From the NCBI GenBank assembly GCA_943329665.2, contig CALQEU020000005.1, positions 86,563 through 150,562 of the forward strand: 64,000 bases of DNA, given 5' to 3'. Below, one piece after another: positions 27,952 through 36,440 of the stretch. A model generated the notes under the pieces. That model saw only the letters and a program-made list of their open reading frames with translations. It was not told the DNA's origin and did not search any database. The DNA is from JAJTFW01 sp903922455. Its GTDB lineage: Bacteria > Bacteroidota > Bacteroidia > AKYH767-A > OLB10. The first letter of the stretch is position 1. Every line of letters begins with the position of its first letter. The translations under genes and the position numbers were made by a program.

Positions 27952-30030
27952 TTATAATTCTAACGAAGTTTGTGAGCGATCTTGCTTAGGAGCTGGCTCA
28001 AACAATTCCGGTTGTTTCTTTCTCAATAACTTTTCTTGATCTAAAGTTGCTGGCAACACTTTCAAAATAGGAAACTTCGTAATCACATTTCCTTGTGCAC
28101 CTCTCGCTTTAATTAACTGACTTCCGAAATGAATCACCGACTCCAAATTTCTCAACTTCGGTTTTGGTTTTAACTTAACGATTACCGTTGGGCCTTCTTC
28201 TGGCGAACTCAACTCGAGGAACAACACTTTACTTCCTGGAGTGCCTTTCGTTAAATCATAGGCTTTATCACGCGTAATTCCACCCACTTTAAATCGCTTC
28301 ATCATCACGGCACCTTTAGGACCGTCCAGATATACTAAATTGTAAACGATATTTTCCTCTTCATCTTTTCGGAAAACATTAACCTGAATAATATCTTTTC
28401 CTACAAATGCCTTTTCTGAAATGCGTGATACCATCAGTTTACCGTCAGCCGTGATGGTAATGATATCATCGATATCTGAACAATCACAAACGAAATCGTC
28501 TTTCTTCAATCCTTTTCCAATAAATCCTTCGGCTCTATTCACATACAGCTTCGCATTATTGATTACTACTTTAGACGCTACGATCGCTTCGAACTCATCA
28601 ATTTGTGTTCTTCGCTCTTTTCCTTTGCCGTATTTCTTCAATAGATTTTTGAAGTAGTTTACGGCATACGTTTTAATATTTTCAAGATCGTGACGAACGG
28701 ATAACATTTCCTCATCAACACCTTTGATATGCTCATCCGCTTTAAACGAATCGAACTTAGAAATTCTCTTGATTTTAATCTCGGTGAGTCGAGCCACGTC
28801 TTCATCCGTAATTTCACGGAAGAACTTTTTCTTGTAAGGCTTTAACCCTTTGTGGATGGAATCAATTACCTCTTCCCAAGTCTCACATTCTTCGATGTTA
28901 CGATAAATTCTCTTCTCGATGAAAATCTTTTCCAAGGAACTAAAATGCCAATCTTCTTCTAATTCTGCGAGACGAATTTGCAATTCACGACGCAACAGTT
29001 CCTGAGTATTTAAAGCACTTAACTTTAACATCTCATTCACCGAAAGAAACAAAGGTTTTCCATCAACAATTACACATGAGTTTGGTGAAATACTCACTTC
29101 GCAAGCCGTGAATGCATACAATGCTTCAACGGTCTTATCAATATCCTCTGAAGAATCGGGATGCAAATGAATCACAATCTCAACACTCGAAGAAGTATTA
29201 TCTTCTACCTTTTTTACTTTGATTTTACCTTTGTCGTTTGCAGCAAGAATCGAATCAATTACTGAAGAAGTAGTGGTTCCAAATGGAATTTCACGAATCA
29301 CTAACGACTTCTTACTCGACTTTTCAATCACAGCACGAACACGAATTCTTCCTCCTCTTAATCCTTCATTGTATTTTGAAAAATCAGCAACACCACCCGA
29401 TGCAAAATCAGGAACTAAATCCACTTTTTTTCCTTTGATGGCATCAATGGAAGCCTCGATCAACTCACAAAAGTTATGCGGTAAAATTTTACAAGCTAAT
29501 CCTACTGCAATACCTTCCACTCCATGTGCCAAGACCAATGGAAATTTAACGGGCAAGGTAATGGGCTCTTTATTTCTTCCGTCATAAGAGCTTTGCCAAA
29601 TACTCGTCTTTGGATTAAAAACTACTTCTAATGCAAACTTACTTAAACGTGCTTCAATATAACGGAAGGCAGCTGCGCTATCACCGGTATGAATATTACC
29701 CCAGTTTCCTTGCGTATCGATCAGCAAATTTTTCTGACCCATTTGCACCATCGCATCACCAATACTAACATCACCATGTGGATGATATTTCATCGTATGT
29801 CCGATGACGTTAGCCACCTTATTGTAGCGACCATCTTCCAACTCCCACATCGAATGCAATACACGACGTTGAACGGGCTTTAAACCATCGTCCAAATACG
29901 GCACCGCACGTTCTAAAATTACATAGGACGCATATTCTAAAAACCAACTCTCATACATGGTCGACACCTTTCCGTGGTGTTTGTCGGGACCATTTCCGTT
30001 TCCATTTACGGGGATTATCTTTTCTGACAT
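27952..30030 (-). CDS. parC: DNA topoisomerase IV subunit A
   Basis: A 692-residue type IIA topoisomerase A subunit that cleaves and passes DNA for chromosome decatenation. The catalytic tyrosine is Tyr124 in AAAFRYIEARLS, preceded by the winged-helix motif MKYHPHGD (His84-His86 region) and LKPVQRRVL. The C-terminal beta-pinwheel region (~500-660) is shorter than in gyrase A and lacks a clear GyrA box, supporting ParC. It follows parE by 42 nt on the same strand; the pair forms one operon and one heterotetramer. Confidence 0.94.
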   Translation of the reverse strand: MSEKIIPVNGNGNGPDKHHGKVSTMYESWFLEYASYVILERAVPYLDDGLKPVQRRVLHSMWELEDGRYNKVANVIGHTMKYHPHGDVSIGDAMVQMGQKNLLIDTQGNWGNIHTGDSAAAFRYIEARLSKFALEVVFNPKTSIWQSSYDGRNKEPITLPVKFPLVLAHGVEGIAVGLACKILPHNFCELIEASIDAIKGKKVDLVPDFASGGVADFSKYNEGLRGGRIRVRAVIEKSSKKSLVIREIPFGTTTSSVIDSILAANDKGKIKVKKVEDNTSSSVEIVIHLHPDSSEDIDKTVEALYAFTACEVSISPNSCVIVDGKPLFLSVNEMLKLSALNTQELLRRELQIRLAELEEDWHFSSLEKIFIEKRIYRNIEECETWEEVIDSIHKGLKPYKKKFFREITDEDVARLTEIKIKRISKFDSFKADEHIKGVDEEMLSVRHDLENIKTYAVNYFKNLLKKYGKGKERRTQIDEFEAIVASKVVINNAKLYVNRAEGFIGKGLKKDDFVCDCSDIDDIITITADGKLMVSRISEKAFVGKDIIQVNVFRKDEEENIVYNLVYLDGPKGAVMMKRFKVGGITRDKAYDLTKGTPGSKVLFLELSSPEEGPTVIVKLKPKPKLRNLESVIHFGSQLIKARGAQGNVITKFPILKVLPATLDQEKLLRKKQPELFEPAPKQDRSQTSLEL

Positions 30031-30072
30031 TAAATTTCTTTCTCTAATTAACTATTTATCGATCTCAAAAAA

Positions 30073-31983
30073 TTAAACGGCTATTGCTGTAGGTTGAATT
30101 TCTACTAGCGATTCATTTTCATCTTGTGGTTCCAATTCCAATTCAACTTTCAAATTATTGATGATGAAATCTTGACGCTCAGGCGTATTTTTCCCCATGT
30201 AATAATCCAATAATCCATGCAAGGATGTTTCACCAGCTAAAGTCACAGGATCCAAGCGCATTTTTCTTCCGATAAATGCTTTAAACTCATCGGGAGAAAT
30301 TTCACCGAGTCCTTTAAATCGTGTGATCTCTGGCTTCGCTCCTAACTTTTGAATGGCAATTTGCCTTTCCAAATCAGAATAACAATAAATTGTTTCCTTT
30401 TTATTTCGCACACGGAACAATGGCGTTTGTAAAATATATACGTGACCATTCTTTACCAAATCGGGGAAGAATTGCAAGAAGAACGTGAGCAACAACAAAC
30501 GAATATGCATTCCATCCACATCGGCATCGGTAGCGATTACGATTCGGTTGTAACGCAAATTCTCGATTGAATCTTCAATGTCCAATGCATTTTGCACGAG
30601 ATTAAATTCTTCGTTTTCATAAACGATTTTCTTGGTCAGTCCAAAACAATTCAGCGGCTTTCCCTTTAAACTAAATACGGCTTGCGTATTTACATCGCGC
30701 GCAATGGTGATGGATCCGGATGCAGAATCTCCCTCGGTAATGAACAAAGTAGAATCCAATCGTTGTGGATTTTTTAAATCCGGAAAATGCACTCGACAAT
30801 CACGTAATTTTTTATTGTGCAGGTTTGCTTTCTTCGCGCGTTCGTTCGCTAACTTCTTTATTCCAGCAATTTCCTTTCTTTCCCTTTCGCTTTGCAAGAT
30901 TTTTTTCTTCCAAGCTTCAGCCGTTTCTGGATTCTTATGTAAAAAGTTATCTAAATATTTTGATACAAATTCATTGATCCAGTTACGGAGCGAAGGTCCA
31001 CCGGGATATGTATTTTGCGAGCCTAATTTTGTTTTCGTTTGCGATTCAAAAACGGGTTCTTGAATTCGGATGCTGACTGCAGCGGTGATGGAAGTACGTA
31101 CGTCGCTCGGATCAAAATCTTTTCCGTAAAAATCACGCGCCGTTTTTACAATGGCTTCACGGAATGCGGCGAGATGTGTTCCACCTTGTGTTGTGTGTTG
31201 ACCATTTACGAAACTATAATAATCTTCTCCGTAGGTGGTAGTATGCGTAAAGGCCACTTCAATATCATCGCCTTTAATGTGAATTACATTGTACAATGCT
31301 TCATCACTGATATTCGCATTCAACAAATCCAACAATCCATTCTCACTCATGAATTCCTTACCATTCACGATCATCTTCAAACCCACATTCAGGTACGTAT
31401 AGTTTCTGATCATCGGCTCTATAAAATCCAAGCGGAATTCATAATCCAAAAAGATATCTCCATCGGGTTGGAAGGTTACTTCCGTACCATCATCTAAATC
31501 CGTATTCTGATTATTCTTTTCCTTAGATAAAACACCACGTTCAAATTCTGCCCAAGTTGTTTTACCATTTCGAATACTTTGCACTCGGAAATAACTGGAA
31601 AGGGCATTCACGGCCTTCGTTCCTACTCCATTCAATCCAACTGATTTTTGAAACGCTTGACTATCGTATTTACCGCCAGTATTAATTTTACTTACACATT
31701 CCACTACTTTTCCAAGTGGAATTCCGCGACCGTAATCGCGCACTCTTACCTTTCCATCACGCACTTCAATCTCGATCGTCTTTCCATAACCCATCACATA
31801 TTCATCAATACAATTATCGATAACTTCCTTAATCAGCACGTAAATACCATCATCCTTCGCCGACCCATCACCGAGCTTGCCGATATACATACCGGGACGC
31901 AGCCGAATATGTTCCTTCCAGTCGAGCGACTGAATACTATCCTCTGTGTAGTTGTGATCTAATGTTGCTTGCTTCTTCGCCAT
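30073..31983 (-). CDS. parE: DNA topoisomerase IV subunit B
   Basis: A 636-residue GHKL ATPase subunit. ATP-site motifs are VIDNCIDEYVMGYG, RDYGRGIPLG and KSVGLNGVGTKAVNALS. The TOPRIM domain shows LFITEGDSASG (the acidic Mg ligand), ATDADVDGMHIRLLLLTFF and a QTPLFRVRNKK block. KGLGE near the C-terminus is also standard. It is first in the parE-parC operon, consistent with topoisomerase IV rather than gyrase. Confidence 0.95.
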   Translation of the reverse strand: MAKKQATLDHNYTEDSIQSLDWKEHIRLRPGMYIGKLGDGSAKDDGIYVLIKEVIDNCIDEYVMGYGKTIEIEVRDGKVRVRDYGRGIPLGKVVECVSKINTGGKYDSQAFQKSVGLNGVGTKAVNALSSYFRVQSIRNGKTTWAEFERGVLSKEKNNQNTDLDDGTEVTFQPDGDIFLDYEFRLDFIEPMIRNYTYLNVGLKMIVNGKEFMSENGLLDLLNANISDEALYNVIHIKGDDIEVAFTHTTTYGEDYYSFVNGQHTTQGGTHLAAFREAIVKTARDFYGKDFDPSDVRTSITAAVSIRIQEPVFESQTKTKLGSQNTYPGGPSLRNWINEFVSKYLDNFLHKNPETAEAWKKKILQSERERKEIAGIKKLANERAKKANLHNKKLRDCRVHFPDLKNPQRLDSTLFITEGDSASGSITIARDVNTQAVFSLKGKPLNCFGLTKKIVYENEEFNLVQNALDIEDSIENLRYNRIVIATDADVDGMHIRLLLLTFFLQFFPDLVKNGHVYILQTPLFRVRNKKETIYCYSDLERQIAIQKLGAKPEITRFKGLGEISPDEFKAFIGRKMRLDPVTLAGETSLHGLLDYYMGKNTPERQDFIINNLKVELELEPQDENESLVEIQPTAIAV

Positions 31984-32520
31984 TTCTTAGTTCTCTATTG
32001 TCTTTTACAAATACGGGTGCAAAATTCGGAAAATTCAACCGTCGATTTCAAAGTTATTTCAAGGGGGTTGATAAAATCCAGCAGTTTATCCTCCTTTATC
32101 AACATTTGACCCGTGAAAAAGTAAATGATATCTCTTGAAGCTATTAAAGATCAAGTATTAATCATTTTCAGGGCTAATTGTATTCCCCGCCTTTCCTGCA
32201 AAATAGTTAATAAAATCCTGATTCCAAAATTTGGAATTAGGGACTTGGAAATTTAGTAAAACTACAGCATATTGATATTAAGCTATTTAAGTTAAGAAGC
32301 TTTTAAGGTCTCTATTTAGCAGTAACTCCAAAACAGGGGGTCAGTTTGGCTTCGAAACAAGCAGTCAATTAACTACCTGATGGGGTCAGTTTGGACCGGA
32401 AAGAGGGGGTCTGTTTAAAAAGAAATCAGGGGGTCAGTTTGGGCGGAATATCCACTAATTAAATAATAGAAAACAAAAACGATAAATAACAAAAAGCCTC
32501 ACCGCACGTTACTACATTAA
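31984..32520. other. Intergenic region with insertion-sequence-like repeats
   Basis: No coding frame of note lies between divergent parE and msrB. A 9-bp inverted repeat (GTTGATAAA / TTTATCAAC, 32067-32103) precedes parE. The right half carries four same-orientation copies of a GGGGTCAGTTTGG motif, listed separately. Confidence 0.6.
32336..32450 (+). repeat. Four direct copies of GGGGTCAGTTTGG, possible solo end of an IS21-type element
   Basis: Copies start at 32336, 32382, 32405 and 32429. Two extend as ..GGACCGGAA and ..GGGCGGAATA, and the third is degenerate (GGGGTCTGTTT). Several same-orientation ~20-nt repeats at one end are characteristic of IS21-family elements. No transposase lies nearby, so this would be a solo end or relic. 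Iteron or regulator-binding repeats are alternatives. Confidence 0.45.
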
Positions 32521-33063
32521 ATGAAAATATTTCTCCTCCCACTTACGGTAATTGCTATTAGTTTTACGCAATGTGCTGGTCAATCTGAAAAAGCGGTTAC
32601 GGCACCCCAAACTCAACAAACTACTATTATGAATCCAACTCCCGGACACCATCCTTATTATTCCCGAACTGACACCACTAAACTTGTTTTAGCCGATGAA
32701 GTTTGGAAAAAAATATTACCAGAAGATGTATATGAAATTGCACGCCATGCCAACACAGAGAGAGCTTTCACGGGCAAGTACTGGGACTATGAAGGTATCG
32801 GAAATTATTATTGCGCTGCGTGTGGCAATCATCTCTTCAAATCCGATTCAAAATTTGCTTCGGGATGTGGATGGCCTAGCTTTTACGAAAGTGTGCGACC
32901 TACTTCTGTTATTTACAAAACGGACAAAGCCTATGGAATGATTCGAACGGAAGTTTTATGTGGAAGATGTGATTCACACCTCGGCCATATTTTTGATGAT
33001 GGTCCGCCTCCTACCGGAAAAAGGTTTTGCATGAATTCCATCAGTCTCGATTTCGAGCCATAA
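32521..33063 (+). CDS. msrB: Peptide-methionine (R)-S-oxide reductase, lipoprotein form
   Basis: A 180-residue MsrB that repairs methionine-R-sulfoxide using thioredoxin-like reductants. Two zinc-binding pairs are visible (CAACG and CGRCD), plus GCGWPSF and the catalytic Cys170 in RFCMNS. The N-terminus (residues 1-20) is a lipoprotein signal with lipobox ITQC-like FTQC; Cys19 would be lipidated. That places the enzyme in the periplasm or outer membrane, unlike the cytoplasmic E. coli enzyme. Residues ~20-55 are a flexible linker. Monocistronic. Confidence 0.94.
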   Translation: MKIFLLPLTVIAISFTQCAGQSEKAVTAPQTQQTTIMNPTPGHHPYYSRTDTTKLVLADEVWKKILPEDVYEIARHANTERAFTGKYWDYEGIGNYYCAACGNHLFKSDSKFASGCGWPSFYESVRPTSVIYKTDKAYGMIRTEVLCGRCDSHLGHIFDDGPPPTGKRFCMNSISLDFEP

Positions 33064-33598
33064 TCTATTACCATTTATAATATTAAATAGTCCAAAAATT
33101 ATACAAATTCTGACTCAAACTGTCTTGTCGACAATGTAAATTAGCGTGATTTAGTTCACAGGATTTCTAGAATAGAAAATTAGGTCTTTAATTAATATTT
33201 CAGTCTCATTTAACTTGTTACTTTCTTTTACGTGAAAAGAAAGTGAAACTTCGGGTGTTTTAATGCTACTATGAATAAAGCGGTGGAATGCCGACTTACA
33301 TTCTATGAATATTAATCCTTTCTAAAATTAATATGTAGAGTCGGTATAACCAAAGAAAGCACGCCTTTACAGATTGAGAAACAGTATAAGAGTGAGGAGT
33401 GAAATCGAGAAATGTCCACTGATTATGCTTTGCTGCCTGAGGCTCTCGAGGGCAGCAAAAAATCGGTTCGTCCCGAAGCATCGGGATAGACGACCTCCGC
33501 ACCTTTCCGAACAAAAGCACTTCAAATTAAAATATATCGCTCGAAAGATGTCTCTTTTATGCTTAAAAAATTAGACTACATTTTGGGTATAAATGATA
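33064..33598. other. Intergenic region with degenerate interspersed repeat, no gene
   Basis: Open frames here are short and unlike proteins. An inverted repeat ACTTTCTTTT-acgtg-AAAAGAAAGT (33230-33254) and, 90 nt on, AACCAAAGAAAGCACGCC resemble parts of an intergenic repeat I recall from other Bacteroidota genomes. The region also holds CCCGAAGCATCGGG, a short palindrome of a type common in this phylum. Confidence 0.35.
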
Positions 33599-34042
33599 CT
33601 AAAGCTTTACCAACATCTTATCAATTCGTTTCAGTGGTCCCGGGCAAATTTGATTGTGACAAGCTTGGCATGATTCTACTACATTATTGTGCAAACTGAT
33701 TCTATCCTCTGGTTTTGCTTCGTATAATTTTTGCATGTTCGCTAAATAAATATCGGACATTCCTTGAAAAAATGTTTCATCAAAATCTTTCATGGTTCGT
33801 TCTGCTTTTTTCATTGGAGTAAATTCTCCTTTGTAGGGAGCTAATTCCTTTCCTTCACGTAATGCGATGGCGTTGGCTTCACTTAGTTTCGCCATGTCGC
33901 GCATTAACAAGGCCAATTCACTATCGCCGTTCGGGTTTAAAGAAGTTGGAGCACAAGTCTCTTCCTTCTCCTTTTCTGATTTACAGGCGTTCAGTCCGAG
34001 AACAAGGGAAACAATTGCAAGGCAGAGAATTAATTTTTTCAT
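33599..34042 (-). CDS. Cytochrome c-like lipoprotein with single CxxCH motif
   Basis: 147 residues. The N-terminus is a lipoprotein signal peptide with lipobox LNAC (Cys20). The mature part is mostly helical. A single haem c motif CQACH lies near the C-terminus (~124-128), followed by CPGP, an arrangement like c-prime-type or other small helical cytochromes with a C-terminal haem site. It could be a periplasmic electron carrier or haem-bound sensor. No redox partner gene is adjacent, so the role is unknown. Its -7 box lies 5 nt before the ATG. Confidence 0.8.
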   Translation of the reverse strand: MKKLILCLAIVSLVLGLNACKSEKEKEETCAPTSLNPNGDSELALLMRDMAKLSEANAIALREGKELAPYKGEFTPMKKAERTMKDFDETFFQGMSDIYLANMQKLYEAKPEDRISLHNNVVESCQACHNQICPGPLKRIDKMLVKL

Positions 34043-34046
34043 GATT

Positions 34047-34054
34047 CAAATTTA
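34047..34054 (-). promoter_or_regulatory. Promoter -7 box TAAATTTG; predicts a leaderless mRNA
   Basis: The minus strand reads TAAATTTG-AATC-ATG. By the rnpB spacing, transcription would start on the A of the start codon of the cytochrome-like lipoprotein. Confidence 0.5.
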
Positions 34055-34165
34055 GGAAATTTAATATTAATGGATAAATTTTTTCAAATCTAATGCAAAA
34101 GGCATCCCTAAATGTTTGTTGCATTACGCATTATCATATAAATTTTCCTTCAAAAATTAATTTTT

Positions 34166-34218
34166 TAGCCTGTCTTCACAAAAAATGAAATATTTTCATT
34201 TTTTGTGAAGACAGGCTA
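34166..34218. repeat. 53-nt perfect palindrome, 25-bp arms, 3-nt loop
   Basis: The arms begin TAGCCTGTCTTCAC and are exactly complementary, with an AT-rich centre. It lies between the lipoprotein gene and the GT51 gene, neither of which ends near enough for a clear terminator role, and may be a small mobile inverted-repeat element. Confidence 0.9.
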
Positions 34219-34238
34219 GGATAGCGGGGTGTATCATT

Positions 34239-34316
34239 TTAGCTACGCATTAAAATGCGTAGCTAATGACATGACGGGGGAATCTAATGGTAGCGACGCA
34301 TTGAAATGCGTAGCTA
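34239..34316. repeat. Pair of REP-like palindromes (ACGCATT..AATGCGT)
   Basis: Two hairpins, TTAGCTACGCATT-AA-AATGCGTAGCTAA (34239-34266) and TAGCGACGCATT-GA-AATGCGTAGCTA (34291-34316), lie 24 nt apart, each followed by AATGACA. The paired arrangement is like REP doublets mobilised by RAYT transposases. No RAYT gene is in the window. Confidence 0.7.
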
Positions 34317-34345
34317 ATGACACGGATATAAAATTTTAGCAGAAA

Positions 34346-36295
34346 TTAATTAATAACGGGCAATTGGGGAATAGAATCCAACACGGTGGAATCGGGAGCA
34401 ACGAATATATTCATAGCGGGACCGGTCAATTGGATATTCACTTTAAGGCAGTCTGCTTCGAGCTGTACAATCTTTTCACGTATCACAAGGCGATTACTAA
34501 CCAACTTCATAAAGTTCGCTACGTAAGGCTTTAAATTGCCTTGGGGATCAAAACGATATCGATATTGTTTCGGGCTTGGAATGAGGCTCGCTAAGAAAAT
34601 ACTTTCCGAAAGCGTTAACTCATCGGGCGACTTATCAAAATAAAATCGGGAAGCTTCACCAACTCCATATACATTGGGTCCCCACTCGATAATATTTAAG
34701 TAAACTTCCAACATTCGCTCCTTTGAAATCAGTCGCTGATGTTCAATTAACCAAACAATCAGCACTTCTTCCAATTTACGACTCACCGATTTGTTGCGGC
34801 TCAAGTACACATTTTTTACTAATTGCATGCTGATGGTAGAACCCCCGCGTGCAAATCGCTTCTCTTTAATATTGGTAGCAATCGACTCTCTGAATGATTC
34901 CATCACAAATCCACCGTGATTCATAAAACTGGGATCTTCGGCGGTTAGTACAGAATTGATCAAGTAAGGTGAAATAAAATTAAATGGTGTGTAATTTGGA
35001 TTTTCTGGTCCGACAGAAAAACTTCGTATCGCTAGTTCACCATCCATGGCAATAAATGAAAACGGAGAAACAATCTTACTAAAATTCTCAGTGCCATAAC
35101 TTATAATTTGAAACTTATTCTTTTGCAATGAAGAATTAAAAACAATTTGAGATGGTTCGTCGATTGGAATTACACAATTCAAATCATACTTCAATTCTCC
35201 TTTTGCTTTAAATCCATCGAATGTATAAAACATGCCACCAGGCATTGCATCAAAAACTTGTTGCGCATCCTTGGTTTCAAATGAAGATTGAATTGCAAAT
35301 TTTCGAATGGGTTTACGAGCATACGATGTTGAAATGGAAATAGGAAGTTCGTTCAATGTAAATAATGTTCCGGGAGCGAGTCCTAAACTATCCTTATCAA
35401 CAAAGGCCTTCATTGCAAATTCCATTTTAGGAAAGTGCGCATCTTTAGGGGCGATTCTCCAATGACTCACTAAGAGCGAATGCATACTAAAATTTCCAGT
35501 TACATCGAGTCGGCCATTCACCTCAGTGGCTTTCAACTTCACATTCGCCGAATCAAAACATACTTTAAATCCATCTATCAAATCCACAAATGGCAATGCA
35601 AAACTTTCACCGCGTGTACGTTTTACATGGAAGTCGTATGCGCTATTAGCCGCATCGGCAGTTCCATTTACAATCCACAAGTTTACTCCTTCCTTAGAAG
35701 CAGTAATCACACTCGATTGAAAGATAGATCCATCAAAAAACAATTCAGGAATATTTACATACTCATTCACACTTCCTCTTTGATAGCTCACTTTAAATTG
35801 ACGAAAAGTAATTTTCTCCTTAAACACGTCATTGATTTTTTCCAACACACCCATGAATCGCTCTTTGTAATCAGAAGTATTGACAGGTTGAATCGAATCG
35901 GCATCAGGATCTTTTTCTCTTTGCTTCAAAAAAGAAAAATTATCTGAAGTTTCTCGCTTCACTAAACTCAAGTGTGAAGTATCAATCACAAGCTCTCTAA
36001 ATCCAACTTTAAGTCGAAGTAACTTAGCAACATTAATTCTTGCATACACATTCTTCACCGCAAACAAGGTATCACCGTTAGCTGGCACTAAGGAAACATC
36101 ACTAAAATAAATATCTCGAATGCCCGAAAAACCAGCATCCTTAATTTTTAAATCAACATCAAACTTCTCTTTGAATTTTTCTTTGGCTTTTCGAACAACA
36201 AAATCAAGAATAGGTTGGCGCAACAAAAGCACAGTTGCAATCAGTAACAAAACTGATGTAATAAGAATGAAAATCCATGACTTTGACTTGCTCAC
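34346..36295 (-). CDS. AsmA-like / GT51 peptidoglycan transglycosylase without transpeptidase domain
   Basis: 649 residues from a GTG start. One N-terminal transmembrane helix (~8-25) is followed by a ~350-residue AsmA-like region (DVDLKIKDAGFSGI ... VKNVYARINVAKLL). A GT51 domain occupies ~440-610: EDPSFMNHGGF (catalytic Glu), RGGSTISMQLVKN, KLEEVLIVWLIE, LEVYLNIIEWGPNVYG and ASLIPSPKQY. GT51 enzymes polymerise lipid II into glycan strands. No penicillin-binding transpeptidase follows, so it is monofunctional. The AsmA-like part resembles the start of the TamB protein at 20024 in style. A terminator separates it from the Cas6-like gene upstream. Confidence 0.9.
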   Translation of the reverse strand: MSKSKSWIFILITSVLLLIATVLLLRQPILDFVVRKAKEKFKEKFDVDLKIKDAGFSGIRDIYFSDVSLVPANGDTLFAVKNVYARINVAKLLRLKVGFRELVIDTSHLSLVKRETSDNFSFLKQREKDPDADSIQPVNTSDYKERFMGVLEKINDVFKEKITFRQFKVSYQRGSVNEYVNIPELFFDGSIFQSSVITASKEGVNLWIVNGTADAANSAYDFHVKRTRGESFALPFVDLIDGFKVCFDSANVKLKATEVNGRLDVTGNFSMHSLLVSHWRIAPKDAHFPKMEFAMKAFVDKDSLGLAPGTLFTLNELPISISTSYARKPIRKFAIQSSFETKDAQQVFDAMPGGMFYTFDGFKAKGELKYDLNCVIPIDEPSQIVFNSSLQKNKFQIISYGTENFSKIVSPFSFIAMDGELAIRSFSVGPENPNYTPFNFISPYLINSVLTAEDPSFMNHGGFVMESFRESIATNIKEKRFARGGSTISMQLVKNVYLSRNKSVSRKLEEVLIVWLIEHQRLISKERMLEVYLNIIEWGPNVYGVGEASRFYFDKSPDELTLSESIFLASLIPSPKQYRYRFDPQGNLKPYVANFMKLVSNRLVIREKIVQLEADCLKVNIQLTGPAMNIFVAPDSTVLDSIPQLPVIN

Positions 36296-36391
36296 TATAA
36301 TTTCGCTTTTCGAGATAGATATTTCACGAAAATACTAAAGCTATAGAACATACCGTCTGATAAGAAATCAAAATTTTAAGAATGAATAAAA

Positions 36392-36421
36392 AAAAGGCTC
36401 CTTTCGAAAAAGAAGCCTTTT
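36392..36421 (-). terminator. Rho-independent terminator after the Cas6-like gene
   Basis: Stem AAAAGGCT / AGCCTTTT with inner CTTT-cgaa-AAAG pairing lies 20 nt beyond the Cas6-like stop and is followed on the minus strand by a run of nine T. Confidence 0.9.
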
Positions 36422-36440
36422 CAGTATTTATAATTTACTT

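Noticed and set aside
32336..32450. Repeats considered as replication iterons or an origin
   Set aside because: No replication initiator gene, DnaA boxes or AT-rich unwinding element adjoin them.
33296..33574. Overlapping short open frames on both strands (up to 74 codons)
   Set aside because: Composition is not protein-like, no promoter box precedes them and the region looks like degenerate repeat sequence.
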